Positions 16,531 through 25,915 of a stretch of DNA of 64,000 bases are shown in pieces. How positions within the stretch are numbered: position 1 is the stretch's first letter; every line of letters starts with the position of its first letter. The translations under genes were made by a program, and so were the position numbers. Below the pieces are notes generated by a model. That model searched no databases. It was not told the origin of the DNA and was given only the letters and a program-made list of their open reading frames with translations. The DNA comes from Bacteroidales bacterium (GTDB lineage Bacteria > Bacteroidota > Bacteroidia > Bacteroidales > Bacteroidaceae): positions 50,197 to 114,196 of the forward strand of contig JAUNKN010000002.1 of the NCBI GenBank assembly GCA_030532685.1. Direction: 5' to 3'.

Positions 16531-19500
16531 GTGAAGCGACGAAAAATATTTAAATTCCTCTCTCTCGGCCTGCTTGCCCTCTTGTTGTTGCCACTGCTCT
16601 TGGTGGCTTTGCTCTATCTGCCCCCCGTACAGCGATGGGCGGTGGGTGTCGCGACCGAGAAGCTCGAGGAAAGCACAGGCTTGCGGGTGAGCATTGACCA
16701 AGTGAGCCTTTCTCCTCTGCTCGATGTGGAACTGGGAGGACTGCTTGCCCTCGATGCTCAGGGCGATACCATCGCTCAGGCTAAATCCTTGATACTTGAC
16801 ATTCCTTTTGCTCCTCTTCTTTCAGGACGTGCCGATGTGGAACGCTTTGCGCTGCATGAGGCCCGGGTAAACACGAAGGAATGGGTGCCCGATGTGCGTG
16901 TGCGTGGGTCTTTTTTGCTCTTTTCGGCAGCGGCCCATGGAGCCGATTGGAAAGAGGAACGCTTGCGCATAAACCATGTGTTGCTGGATGGAGCCAAACT
17001 CGATGTGGCACTCGCTGATACGGCCCAAAAGGACACGACGATCACGCCTGTGAATTGGCGCATTCATCTTGCCCGTGCCACGTTACGCCGCAGTGATTTG
17101 CACCTTTCAATGCCCGGCGATACGATGCACGTGGCCACTCATTTAGGGCAAGCTGAGTTACACGGAGGGCGTTTTGATTTAGGCAAGAAACATTATGCCT
17201 TCGAGCGTTTGGCACTCGAAAAATCGACAGCGACAATGAACATGTCGTCTCGTCCTTTACCCAACGAAGCCTTGTTTGACGTGCGTGATGCTCGTTTGTT
17301 GGTGGAGCGTTTAAGCTACGATGCACAAGGACGCTTGCGTTGTCGGGTGAGCCATGTGAGCCTGCGCGAGCAGCAGCGTTCTTTTCGTTTGGCCTCTTTG
17401 GGAGGACTGGTCGATATGGACAAGCAGGGCGTTCGTTTAGAGGGCTGGAAGTTGCGCACCCCTTCTTCTTCCCTACAAGCCGATGCACAAGTGGAATGGG
17501 AGGCGCTCACTCCTCACAAGGGAGGAAGCATGAGGCTGGAGCTGGGAGGGCAGCTCTCGCCCGAAGAACTCTTACAGCTGGCCAAAACTCAACTGCCACC
17601 GGCCGACTATTTGCAGCTGCAATCGACCATGGGCATCTTGCCCAAAGACAAAATGGGGGTGCGCTTAGCCTTGGTGGGCAATGTGGACAATCTTGCACTT
17701 CGCGCGGCTTCGCTTTCCTTGCCAGGTATGCTCGATATGACTGTGCGCGGACACGTGAAGGAGGCATTGGAAGCTCAAAGGGAGGGCCAGTTGGCTTTTG
17801 AGATGAAAGCTCATGATTTGAGCCGATTGGCCACACTCATTCCTCCGGCTCATCGCAGCACCATTGCTTTGCCTCGAACATTGGCGGCCAGTGGAAACGT
17901 GCAGTTTCATACCGACGACTATCAATTGCAGCTTTCCTTGCGTCAGGCAGCAGGAGCTATTCATGCGCGCGCTGCGGTCAATGCTCGCACACAAACCTAT
18001 TCGCTCCATACTCGTTTGGAGCAATTTCCTTTGGCTCATTTCCTTAAAGGACAGCCTCTCACACCCTTTACGGGGGAACTTTCGGCCACGGGAAGAGGCT
18101 TTGATCCTACCGCTTTGCGTGCCAATTTGGTGGCCAAGGCCGACATACAACGCCTTTCTTACGATCGTTTTCCTTTGGGAGGGATTCAGTTGGCTGCGCG
18201 TATGCGTGGGGGCGATGCCGTAGTCGATTTCAAAGCGAAAAATCCCTTGGTTGTGGGCAAGGGGCAGGTGGTGGCTCACTTGCAGCGAGGATATGCTGCA
18301 ACGCTCGACTTTGATTTGGATAAACTCGATGTGCGCCGTCTCATGGAGAGCCAAGACACCCTTGTCTTTGGCGCAAAGTTCCGCATGAACCTCCAGGCGA
18401 ATGCCACGATGACGAGACTGAGCGCAGAAGGTAAGCTCTCTCGCATTCGTTTCATCACGCCCTTGCGCGGCCTCATGGCACGCGACATCGATTTTGCTTT
18501 GGCTTCAGCCCCCGATAGTACGCATGCCAAGCTCCAAGCTGGCGATTTGGATTTGCTATTTTCGGCTGCAGGCGATGTGAACTCTTTGGGCGAAAGGGGA
18601 TCGAAATTGGGAAAACTCGTCGCATACCAGTTGGAGCAGCTGAACATAGAGCAAGATGTTTTGCGCGAAGCCCTGCCCGATGCACGCTTACATTTGCAGG
18701 CGGGTACCGACAATCCTTTGGCTTCTCTGCTGCATCACTACAAGTACTCCTTGGGTTCGTTGCAGGTCGATTTGACCTCTCACCCCACAACGGGGCTCAA
18801 TGGAGGAGTCTATGCAGGACGTTTCCAATCGGGAGGGATGCTCATCGACACGCTTTTCTCCACGGTGAAACAGGACGAGGCAGGATTGCGATGGCGAGCC
18901 ACAGTGCGCAACGACCGCCGCACCAATCCACAACCTTTTACAGCTACGCTCAACTCCTCGCTCATGCACAACGGAGTTTCGGCAGAATTGACCTTTGCCG
19001 ATAAGGAGGGAGATGTGGGTTTGAATCTTGGAGTGCGTGCTCAGTTGGCAGGAATGGGAGTGAACATTTCGTTCTTCCCCGAACAACCAATTATAGCCTA
19101 TCGTCGCTTCGACATAAACCCAGACAATTATATTTTCCTCGAACGCGACGAGAGCATTCATGCCTATATCAACTTGCTGGCAGACGATGGTACAGCCCTA
19201 CAAGTCTATACCGAAGACAACGATACGGCCAAGAACGACATTACTTTCTCGGTGAAACACCTGAACCTGGGAGAACTCTCCAATGTATTGCCCTATTTGC
19301 CCAAGTTCGGAGGCCGTTTGAATGGCGATTTCCACATTATCGACGATCATGTGCGCCTCACAGCAATGGGTACGATCGAGGCGAACGATTTCAGCTATGA
19401 AGGGATTTCGATGGGGAGAATGGGTGGCGAATTGGTCTATCTGCCCAAGTCAGACAAGGAACATTATGCCCACTTATTTGTGACGACCGACGACAAGGAA

Positions 19501-21141
19501 GTTGCAGAATGTAGCGGCTCTTACTTCAACGAAGGAGAGGGAAGTTTTGAAGGAACGGCCAAATTGCAAGGACTCCCTCTGGCTCTGCTCAATGGCTTCT
19601 TAGAAGGTACGCAAACGGCTCTTCGTGGCACGGCCGATGGGCAACTGGACATCAAAGGTACCGCTTCTGCTCCTGTGATGAATGGGCAGCTCGATTTGAA
19701 CGAAGCCCACCTGTATAGCAAAACCTATGGGGTGGATTTTGCACTGGATGAGCGTCCTGTTGCTTTTGAAAACTCCCGTCTGCTTTTGCAGAACTACACC
19801 TTGCGCTCTACGGGCGACAATGCACTTACCCTCAATGGCTACGTCGATATGAGTCGTCCGAGTGAGATGAAGATGGATTTGGCGATGAATGCTAAGAATT
19901 TTGCTCTCATCAACACTCCTCGTCTCACGGAATCGGCCGTATTTGGCAAGTTGTATAGTGATTTTGATGCGACGATACGAGGCACGATGGAGCAACTCGT
20001 GGTACGCGGCAACCTCAGCATCTTGCCCAAAACCGACATCACATACGTACTGACCAACTCTCCCCTTACTGTAGAGGACGACCTGTCTCAATTGGTGAGT
20101 TTTGTCAATTTTGCCGACACGCTACAAACCGAGAAAACGGCTCCTACCCCAACTCTCGGTCTTGATGTGGCTTTGGGAGTTCGCTTGCAGCCTGGCGCAC
20201 GTTATCATTGTTTCCTTTCGCACAACGGCGAGAGCTATGTGGATGTCGCGGGCGATGGCAACTTGGCCTTGCGCATGACTCCGCTGGGTGAGATGAGGCT
20301 CACAGGGCGATTGGATATTGCCGAAGGAAAAATGAATTACGAGTTGCCCGTTATTCCGCTGCGCACCTTTACCTTGGAGGAAGGGTCTTATGTCGAATTT
20401 ACGGGGCCTGTGATGAATCCTAAACTCAATATCTCTGCTCGCGATCGTATCAAAACGATTGTCACGGAAAATGAGCGACAGCGCGTTGTCCTATTTCAGG
20501 CAGGTGTGGATATTACGCGGACCTTGGAGGACATGGGCTTAGACTTTGTCATTGAAGCTCCTGAAGATTTGAGCCTCCAAAATAAACTGGCTGCAATGAG
20601 TCCTGAACAACGCGGAAAAGCGGCCGTGGCATTGCTGGCCACAGGAATGTACGTGACCGACGACAATCTCTCGGCCAATGGACTGAAAGCCTCGTCGGCC
20701 CTCAATGCGTTCTTGCAGAAGGAAATCCAAAGTCTTGCAGGCCGCGCCTTGTCGACAATCGACCTTTCTTTCGGCCTGGAAAACGGTACTTCTTCGGCTG
20801 GAAACACGACGGTGGACTATTCGTTCCAATTCTCCAAACGTTTCCTCAACGACCGTATGCGAGTTATTATTGGTGGAAAGGTGAGTACTGGAGGAGATGT
20901 GCAAGGCAATGCACAGTCTTTCATTGACAATATCGCCTTGGAGTATCGCTTGGATCAAGAAAGTTCGCGCTACATTCGTGTCTTTTACGACCGCGAGGCA
21001 CACGATCCTCTCGAGGGAACTTTGATGAAGGCGGGTGCGGGCTTGGCTTTGCGCCGCAAAAGCCATACTTTGGGAGAGCTTTTCCTTTTCCGTCGCAAGA
21101 AGAGAATCGAAGAGACACCATTGCTTCACGAAGATCACTGA
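16531..21141 (+). CDS. tamB: TamB, translocation and assembly module protein (DUF490)
   Basis: A 1536-residue AsmA/TamB-type protein. One N-terminal membrane helix (about 9-30, FLSLGLLALLLLPLLLVALL) anchors it in the inner membrane. A very long repetitive beta-rich region then spans the periplasm, and the DUF490 domain occupies roughly the last 400 residues (GEMRLTGRLDIAEGKMNYEL, then FTGPVMNPKLNISARD). Such proteins form a hydrophobic groove thought to carry phospholipids or help outer-membrane protein insertion, with TamA/TamL as partner. The start codon is GTG at 16531 (MKRRKIFKFL). In many Bacteroidota tamL and tamB are adjacent; here tamL is about 14 kb upstream. Confidence 0.92.
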   Translation: MKRRKIFKFLSLGLLALLLLPLLLVALLYLPPVQRWAVGVATEKLEESTGLRVSIDQVSLSPLLDVELGGLLALDAQGDTIAQAKSLILDIPFAPLLSGRADVERFALHEARVNTKEWVPDVRVRGSFLLFSAAAHGADWKEERLRINHVLLDGAKLDVALADTAQKDTTITPVNWRIHLARATLRRSDLHLSMPGDTMHVATHLGQAELHGGRFDLGKKHYAFERLALEKSTATMNMSSRPLPNEALFDVRDARLLVERLSYDAQGRLRCRVSHVSLREQQRSFRLASLGGLVDMDKQGVRLEGWKLRTPSSSLQADAQVEWEALTPHKGGSMRLELGGQLSPEELLQLAKTQLPPADYLQLQSTMGILPKDKMGVRLALVGNVDNLALRAASLSLPGMLDMTVRGHVKEALEAQREGQLAFEMKAHDLSRLATLIPPAHRSTIALPRTLAASGNVQFHTDDYQLQLSLRQAAGAIHARAAVNARTQTYSLHTRLEQFPLAHFLKGQPLTPFTGELSATGRGFDPTALRANLVAKADIQRLSYDRFPLGGIQLAARMRGGDAVVDFKAKNPLVVGKGQVVAHLQRGYAATLDFDLDKLDVRRLMESQDTLVFGAKFRMNLQANATMTRLSAEGKLSRIRFITPLRGLMARDIDFALASAPDSTHAKLQAGDLDLLFSAAGDVNSLGERGSKLGKLVAYQLEQLNIEQDVLREALPDARLHLQAGTDNPLASLLHHYKYSLGSLQVDLTSHPTTGLNGGVYAGRFQSGGMLIDTLFSTVKQDEAGLRWRATVRNDRRTNPQPFTATLNSSLMHNGVSAELTFADKEGDVGLNLGVRAQLAGMGVNISFFPEQPIIAYRRFDINPDNYIFLERDESIHAYINLLADDGTALQVYTEDNDTAKNDITFSVKHLNLGELSNVLPYLPKFGGRLNGDFHIIDDHVRLTAMGTIEANDFSYEGISMGRMGGELVYLPKSDKEHYAHLFVTTDDKEVAECSGSYFNEGEGSFEGTAKLQGLPLALLNGFLEGTQTALRGTADGQLDIKGTASAPVMNGQLDLNEAHLYSKTYGVDFALDERPVAFENSRLLLQNYTLRSTGDNALTLNGYVDMSRPSEMKMDLAMNAKNFALINTPRLTESAVFGKLYSDFDATIRGTMEQLVVRGNLSILPKTDITYVLTNSPLTVEDDLSQLVSFVNFADTLQTEKTAPTPTLGLDVALGVRLQPGARYHCFLSHNGESYVDVAGDGNLALRMTPLGEMRLTGRLDIAEGKMNYELPVIPLRTFTLEEGSYVEFTGPVMNPKLNISARDRIKTIVTENERQRVVLFQAGVDITRTLEDMGLDFVIEAPEDLSLQNKLAAMSPEQRGKAAVALLATGMYVTDDNLSANGLKASSALNAFLQKEIQSLAGRALSTIDLSFGLENGTSSAGNTTVDYSFQFSKRFLNDRMRVIIGGKVSTGGDVQGNAQSFIDNIALEYRLDQESSRYIRVFYDREAHDPLEGTLMKAGAGLALRRKSHTLGELFLFRRKKRIEETPLLHEDH

Positions 21142-21156
21142 TGAGTAGTGATGATA

Positions 21157-21202
21157 TAACTAACGGTGGCTGACCCCAGAAAGGGTCAGCCACCGTTAGT
21201 TA
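21157..21202 (+). terminator. Terminator after tamB
   Basis: A perfect 20-bp stem (21157-21176 with 21183-21202) with loop CAGAAA, followed by TTGTTCT. It may also serve the minus-strand gene ending at 21293. Confidence 0.8.
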
Positions 21203-21292
21203 TTGTTCTACCTCCCTTGTCCATCAATGCTGCGTCAAGAGCGATGAAAAGGGCGAGAGAGTGGAATGGACGATAAACGCCATGCCGTAGGG

Positions 21293-22201
21293 CTAATTGG
21301 GTACGTATTTTCGCATTGCTTGAAGGCTTGTGCCCCGTCGTTGCGCGTAGTCGGCGAGTTGTTCGTCACTTACGGAACCAATGGCGAAATAATGTGCCTG
21401 AGGGTGGGCAAAAAGCAAACCTGAAACCGAGGCATGAGGCACCATCATTCCATTCTCGGTGAGGCTCACCCCAATCTCACGCATAGGAGCAACCTCGTAG
21501 AGGAGAAAGTTGAAACTTTGATCTGGAATGGAAGGATAGCCCACAGCGGGACGTATGCCTTGGTATTTTTCTGCGAGCATTTCTGCGATGCTTAGCCGCT
21601 CATCAGGAGCGTAGCCCCAATGCTTACGGCGTATCTCCTCGTGCCATTTCTCGGCTGCTGCTTCGGCCATTCGGTCCAAGAGAGTTTGCACGAGCATTCG
21701 TTCGTATGGATCGTTGATGTCGGCTACATCGTCTACGGTAGTCGAAAAGAACCCCAAGCGGTCGGCTACATGATGAGGGTCGTGATATCCTTCGGGAGCG
21801 ATAAAATCGCTCAGACAAAGATTGGGGCGATTCAAATCTGTGTGCTGCTGGCGCATGAAAGGGAGTGTGGTGCGTGCGCCATTGTCATGGGTGACGATAA
21901 TATTGTCTCCCTCGCTATGGGCTGGAAGAAGCACAAAGGTACAATGTGCTTGTACGCCTTGTTCTTCGAGCTGTCGTAGACGTTGGCGGGCATCGTCATA
22001 GAGGCGAAGAGCTTCACGGGCTTGCGTTTGTTCTTCTTCGGTGCTGAACGAGGAAATCCATTGCTTGCGGCAGGCAGGACAATCGTGTTGCTCAACGATA
22101 TTGGTACAGGCGGCATATTTGGCCTTGATGCCCCAAGCGAAATAGAAGAACACCCAATTGACGTAGGGCGTAAGTTCGTGGAGTTGATAATGATGGAGCA
22201 T
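21293..22201 (-). CDS. Stand-alone MetH activation (AdoMet-binding) domain protein
   Basis: A 302-residue protein that corresponds only to the C-terminal reactivation domain of cobalamin-dependent methionine synthase. Landmarks are ELTPYVNWVFFYFAW at the N-terminus, ADRLGFFSTTV, the long helix DRMAEAAAEKWHEEIRRKHWGYA, and the SAM-site signature KYQGIRPAVGYPSIPDQ, then TENGMMVPHASVSGLLFAHP. In MetH this domain binds SAM and remethylates oxidised cobalamin. No homocysteine-, folate- or B12-binding domain precedes it here, so either it works in trans with a shorter MetH elsewhere or it has another job. It starts 7 bases after pyrC ends and is presumably in that operon. Confidence 0.88.
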   Translation of the reverse strand: MLHHYQLHELTPYVNWVFFYFAWGIKAKYAACTNIVEQHDCPACRKQWISSFSTEEEQTQAREALRLYDDARQRLRQLEEQGVQAHCTFVLLPAHSEGDNIIVTHDNGARTTLPFMRQQHTDLNRPNLCLSDFIAPEGYHDPHHVADRLGFFSTTVDDVADINDPYERMLVQTLLDRMAEAAAEKWHEEIRRKHWGYAPDERLSIAEMLAEKYQGIRPAVGYPSIPDQSFNFLLYEVAPMREIGVSLTENGMMVPHASVSGLLFAHPQAHYFAIGSVSDEQLADYAQRRGTSLQAMRKYVPN

Positions 22202-22208
22202 GAAAGAC

Positions 22209-23552
22209 TTATTTGTGCATATAGGTCAAACGGCGACCACAAAAGACTTCGTTCGTGATGTGGCCATTGTTGTAGAGTAGAAAACCATTGACAAAAGTCT
22301 TTTCCACGCGCCAGTGGAAAGTGCGTCCTTCTACGGGGCTCCAATTGCATTTTGAGAGAATGCGATTGGGAGTGAGTGTCCAAGGGCTGTTGGGACGCAC
22401 GAGTACGAGATCGGCCATATAGCCAGGACGAAGGAAACCTCGATTTTCGATGCCAAAGATGCGGGCAGGATTGTGTGCCATTAGCGTAACGAGCTGCTCG
22501 ATGGGCAGCACCCCTTCGTCTACGAGCGAAAGCATCGAAACGAGCGAGAACTGCACGAAGGGCATTCCGCTGGCTGCTCGAGCGCAACCACCGCGCTTGT
22601 CGTTGAGCGTGTGAGGAGCATGGTCGGTTCCCACGTTGTAGATGCGCCCATCGGTGAGTGCTTGGCGCAAGGCTTCGCGGTCGGCGGCCGTTTTGATTGC
22701 GGGATTACACTTGATACGAGAGCCTAAGCGAGCATAGTCGGCATCGGTAAAGAGTAAATGTGGAAGGCAAGCTTCGGCCGTGATCTGCCGGTCATCGGGC
22801 GAGAAAAGCTCGAGCTCGCGGGCCGTGGTGATGTGAGCCACGTGGAGGCGTGCTCCGCTTCGGCGAGCATAGTCGATGGCTTCGCTGGTACTCTTATAGC
22901 AAGCCTCCTCGCTGCGAATAATGGGATGAAAGCGGATGTCGGGATCGTCGCCATATTGTTCCTTATGCTTGCGTAGGGCAGCCATAATCATGGGGGTGTC
23001 CTCGCAGTGTACCATGATGGGGAGGCGACTTTGCTCGAAAATGGTGAGCAAAGCGTCGTCGTCCTCAACCTCGAGAGCGCCAGTGCTCGAACCCATGAAT
23101 AGCTTGATGCCAGCTACGGTGGCAGGATTTACCTCGTGTAGACGAGCCGCATTTTCTTTGGTAGCCCCCAAGAAGAAACCGTAATTTACGTGGCATTTTT
23201 CGGCAGCCAAGGCAAGTTTCTCGCGCACACGCTGGGCGTTGATAGTGGGGGGAGCGGTATTGGGCATGTCGAGAATCGTGGTCACCCCTCCTGCTGCTGC
23301 GGCAAGGCTTTCAGTGTTGAGGTCGCCCTTGTGAGTGAGTCCTGGGTCGCGAAAATGCACGTGGTCGTCGATGATGCCTGGCAAAAGGTAGCAACCAGTG
23401 GCATCAATTACGTGTTCCGTGGGGCGTTCGGACTGAGCGTCGTGCCCTTCGAGAACGAGTGCTATTCGATCGTTGTCGATCACGAGACTACCCACAAACT
23501 GGCGGCCTTCGTTGACGATGGTGGCATTTTTAATAAGAGTACGAGTGTGCAT
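22209..23552 (-). CDS. pyrC: Dihydroorotase, class I (PyrC)
   Basis: A 447-residue zinc amidohydrolase that interconverts carbamoyl-aspartate and dihydroorotate in pyrimidine synthesis. It shows DDHVHFRDPG (His-x-His), a candidate carboxylated Lys in GIKLFMGSSTG, MVHCED and HVAHITT (metal His) and GTDHAPH (catalytic Asp). The ATG at 23550-23552 (MHTRTLIKNATI) is used. An open frame continues upstream to 23999 but overlaps the glycosyltransferase gene and carries no homology. A terminator-like hairpin at 23630-23653 separates it from the upstream gene. Confidence 0.93.
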   Translation of the reverse strand: MHTRTLIKNATIVNEGRQFVGSLVIDNDRIALVLEGHDAQSERPTEHVIDATGCYLLPGIIDDHVHFRDPGLTHKGDLNTESLAAAAGGVTTILDMPNTAPPTINAQRVREKLALAAEKCHVNYGFFLGATKENAARLHEVNPATVAGIKLFMGSSTGALEVEDDDALLTIFEQSRLPIMVHCEDTPMIMAALRKHKEQYGDDPDIRFHPIIRSEEACYKSTSEAIDYARRSGARLHVAHITTARELELFSPDDRQITAEACLPHLLFTDADYARLGSRIKCNPAIKTAADREALRQALTDGRIYNVGTDHAPHTLNDKRGGCARAASGMPFVQFSLVSMLSLVDEGVLPIEQLVTLMAHNPARIFGIENRGFLRPGYMADLVLVRPNSPWTLTPNRILSKCNWSPVEGRTFHWRVEKTFVNGFLLYNNGHITNEVFCGRRLTYMHK

Positions 23553-23629
23553 AAGGCAAAGAATAGTTTTTGTGAAGAGAAGACGAAAAGAAGAAAAAGA
23601 TGGGCTCGCAAAAAAGCCGAAAAAGGACC

Positions 23630-23653
23630 GTGTCGAAATGTTTATTTCGACAC
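23630..23653 (-). terminator. Terminator of the Dpm1-like gene
   Basis: GTGTCGAAAT pairs with ATTTCGACAC around a 4-base loop; the stem overlaps the stop codon at 23642-23644. On the minus strand it is followed by GGTCCTTTTTC. It lies between the Dpm1-like gene and pyrC. Confidence 0.6.
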
Positions 23654-24403
23654 AGCCCCACGTGCTTTGATTTTTCCTGTGAGTGCAGCCCAGCGCAGTT
23701 GCAACACCCCCCAAAATGCCTCGTTGAAAATACCACCACTCATCTTGCTCGTGCCCAGTTGGCGATTGACAAAGATGACGGGGACTTCCTTGATGCGAAA
23801 TCCGAGGGCATAGGCCGTGTATTTTAGTTCGATTTGGAAGGCATAGCCCTTGAAACGTATCTTGTCCAAATCGATAGTTTCGAGCACTTTGCGGCGATAG
23901 CACTTGAAACCAGCTGTGGTGTCGCAGATGTGCACGCCGAGTACTGTGCGCACATATTTTGAGGCAAAATAGCTCATCAATACGCGACTCATAGGCCAAT
24001 TGACCACGTTGACGCCTGTCACATAGCGCGAACCGATGGCCACGTCATATCCCTCTTTGGCGCAGGCCTCGTAAAGGCGTGGGAGGTCGGCGGGATCGTG
24101 CGAGAAGTCGGCATCCATCTCGAAAATGTAGTCATAACCATGCTCAAGAGCCCACTTAAAGCCTGCGATATAGGCCGTGCCTAAACCCAACTTTCCGCTA
24201 CGCTCCACCAGGTGCAAGCGCCCTGCGAGCTCGCCCGCCATGAGCTGCTTCACAATTTGTGCGGTCCCGTCGGGGCTGCCATCGTCGATGACCAAAACAT
24301 CAAAGTCGTGCTCCGGTCGTGTGGTCACGGCACGGACGATGGCTTCGATGTTTTCGCATTCGTTGTACGTGGGGATGATGATGAGACTATCGCTGTGGTT
24401 CAT
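23642..24403 (-). CDS. Polyprenol monophosphomannose synthase (Dpm1-like GT2)
   Basis: A 253-residue GT-A family 2 glycosyltransferase. Motifs are IPTYNECENI at the N-terminus, VIDDGSPDGT, and the metal-binding DxD-type EMDADFSHDP near residue 95, followed by IGSRYV and the acceptor-helix region. There are no C-terminal membrane helices, so it is the short cytosolic Dpm1 form. It is expected to move mannose (or a related sugar) from a GDP-sugar to a polyprenyl phosphate at the inner face of the membrane. The ATG at 24401-24403 follows an exact promoter; an in-frame ATG at 24487 would include that promoter and is rejected. Confidence 0.88.
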   Translation of the reverse strand: MNHSDSLIIIPTYNECENIEAIVRAVTTRPEHDFDVLVIDDGSPDGTAQIVKQLMAGELAGRLHLVERSGKLGLGTAYIAGFKWALEHGYDYIFEMDADFSHDPADLPRLYEACAKEGYDVAIGSRYVTGVNVVNWPMSRVLMSYFASKYVRTVLGVHICDTTAGFKCYRRKVLETIDLDKIRFKGYAFQIELKYTAYALGFRIKEVPVIFVNRQLGTSKMSGGIFNEAFWGVLQLRWAALTGKIKARGAVSK

Positions 24404-24421
24404 AGTGTTTGTATCTTTCTG

Positions 24422-24452
24422 CAAAAATACATTTTGTGCCCCGATTGGCCAA
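24422..24452 (-). promoter_or_regulatory. Promoter of the Dpm1-like gene, TTG-N20-TATTTTTG
   Basis: On the minus strand TTG (24450-24452) is followed after 20 bases by TATTTTTG (24422-24429). The start codon is about 20 bases downstream, which fixes the gene start at 24403. Confidence 0.75.
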
Positions 24453-24748
24453 GAAATAAAGTGGCTATCCCTCTGCCACAGCGTCAAAAAGTTGTTGTCT
24501 TTGCGACTCCTTTTGTGTGGGAGGAGGATTTTTGTTTTTCTCGCAGAGGAATTGTTGATGGGGAAGAGTGAGCCCCCCTACGATTTGAAGCCTTGCCTCA
24601 AGGGGGGAAAGCCTGAATGCCATATTGAGAGGTTCAAGAAGGGGGCGCGATGTTGATAGGAGCGTCTTGAGGTGGCTCTTCCTTTGGGAAAGAACGATCT
24701 GGTTTCCTCCCTTTTACTTCCCATCGCCGTAAACGGCGTTCCCATTCC
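24453..24748. other. Intergenic stretch, no gene seen
   Basis: No family-like open frame, RNA gene or strong hairpin was recognised. A short CGCCGTAAACGGCG palindrome lies near 24724. Confidence 0.45.
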
Positions 24749-24790
24749 CGTTTTTCTCGCTGCGAGTTTCGTTTTTCTTGCTGCGACTTT
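24749..24790. repeat. Two-copy 21-bp tandem repeat
   Basis: Two copies of CGTTTTTCTCGCTGCGAGTT-type sequence (24749-24769 and 24770-24790) differ at two positions. The CTCGCTGCGAG part resembles the outer stem of hairpin element H-A. It lies 20 bases left of repeat copy C, which may mean that copy C is inverted relative to copies A, B and D. Confidence 0.5.
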
Positions 24791-24810
24791 CACACCTCCA
24801 CCTCGCACGC

Positions 24811-25099
24811 GCGCGCGTATCTCTCTATTTGTGGGTGAATTTTGCTTCCACGTCCTCCACTGTATGTGGTAAAAGGCTGAAAATGAATCTTGAACGAAGT
24901 GGAGGTAAATGTATTTGTGCTCCAAGTGGTGTCTACAAGAATTGCTCACTTTGTGCGAGAAGGTGTGGAGAAATCGTGGAGCTTGTGGAAGTCAAAAATA
25001 GATTTTCTTCCACTATTCTATAGGTTGATAAACAGATGGTTACGAGGTGTGTGGAAGCAATGGAGGGAAAAAACATAAGATATAGAGGGATACGCGCGC
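24811..25099. repeat. Copy C of the ~290 bp non-coding repeat
   Basis: Terminal inverted repeats of 18 bp with one mismatch: GCGCGCGTATCTCTCTAT (24811-24828) against the complement of 25082-25099. TTGCTTCCAC (24842-24851) faces GTGGAAGCAA (25051-25060). A central pair, GTGGAAG-N15-CTTCCAC, lies near 24984-25012. The right flank GAAGCG is shared with copy D. Confidence 0.7.
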
Positions 25100-25176
25100 G
25101 AAGCGAGTATCCCTCTACGGATGATGAAAGAACAGGAGCAGGCCTACGCTCCATGGTTTTCAAAATGGGTGTGCGT

Positions 25177-25743
25177 TTAGAAATTGTAGCCCACGGAGAA
25201 CATTACATTCTGGTTTTTTGAGTCGCCATCGCCCACGTTAAGCAGACCGAAGCGAGTTTCCATACCGACTTCAAAGTGCCCTATGCGATAAGCTGCTCCC
25301 AATCCCAAACCAAAGTCAATGCGATTGGCTTTGTCATTGTTAAAGAAGTTGCTGGAACTCTTGATTGATTTTCCGGACTCATAGATTGTGGAACTGCTGT
25401 TCAGACCATAACCTGCATAAGGACCTACTTTAATCAAGAGAGCTTGAGAAGGGAGTGTAGGGAGCGCATAAGTGGGCAGCACAGAAAGCTCCAAATAATT
25501 GAGATTAAGATCTAAAAGCTCAGATTTTGTGCCTTTGGTAAAGTAGAGGAGAGAAGAGTTTACCTCCCAGCCTGGAGCGAGCTTATTGCTCATGGTTGCA
25601 CCTGCGTGGAAGCCCCAAACAGTCTTGGTATTGCTGGTGGAGAAAGAGGAGCTATTGGCACCCGCCTTGATACCAAAGGTCGTTTGTGCGCTTGCGCCCA
25701 ATGTGGCTACCGCAAGCACAAGAGTGAGCGTAATTTTCTTCAT
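25177..25743 (-). CDS. Small outer-membrane beta-barrel protein
   Basis: A 188-residue exported protein with signal peptide MKKITLTLVLAVATLGASAQ and cleavage after SAQ. The mature part alternates hydrophobic and polar residues (FGIKAGANSSSF, VWGFHAGAT, LLIKVGPYAGYG, FGLGLGAAYRIG, MFSVGYNF), ending in Phe, as in 8-stranded OMP beta-barrel (PF13568-type) proteins of Bacteroidota. Function is unknown. It is a single-gene unit between repeat copy C and the AraC gene. No exact promoter was found upstream. Confidence 0.82.
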   Translation of the reverse strand: MKKITLTLVLAVATLGASAQTTFGIKAGANSSSFSTSNTKTVWGFHAGATMSNKLAPGWEVNSSLLYFTKGTKSELLDLNLNYLELSVLPTYALPTLPSQALLIKVGPYAGYGLNSSSTIYESGKSIKSSSNFFNNDKANRIDFGLGLGAAYRIGHFEVGMETRFGLLNVGDGDSKNQNVMFSVGYNF

Positions 25744-25915
25744 AAATCAATGGGTTTAATAGTTGGAGTAATACAAACTTCTGCTGGCGAAGATATGTAT
25801 TTTTGGTATAGCTTCAAGCGGGAGAGGCTATAAAAGAGGTTGGAACTCGTTGAAAGTTCTGTTGTGAACGATAAAAAAGCTCTATCTCACTCATTTTGCT
25901 GCTCCGATGTGTCTT

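Noticed and set aside
23553-23600. pyrC promoter
   Set aside because: The nearest match, TATTCTTTG, has three bases instead of two between TA and TTTG and no suitable TTG.
23553-23999. N-terminal extension of dihydroorotase
   Set aside because: The open frame overlaps the Dpm1-like gene, contains no pyrC-family sequence, and the normal start MHTRTLIKN is at 23552.
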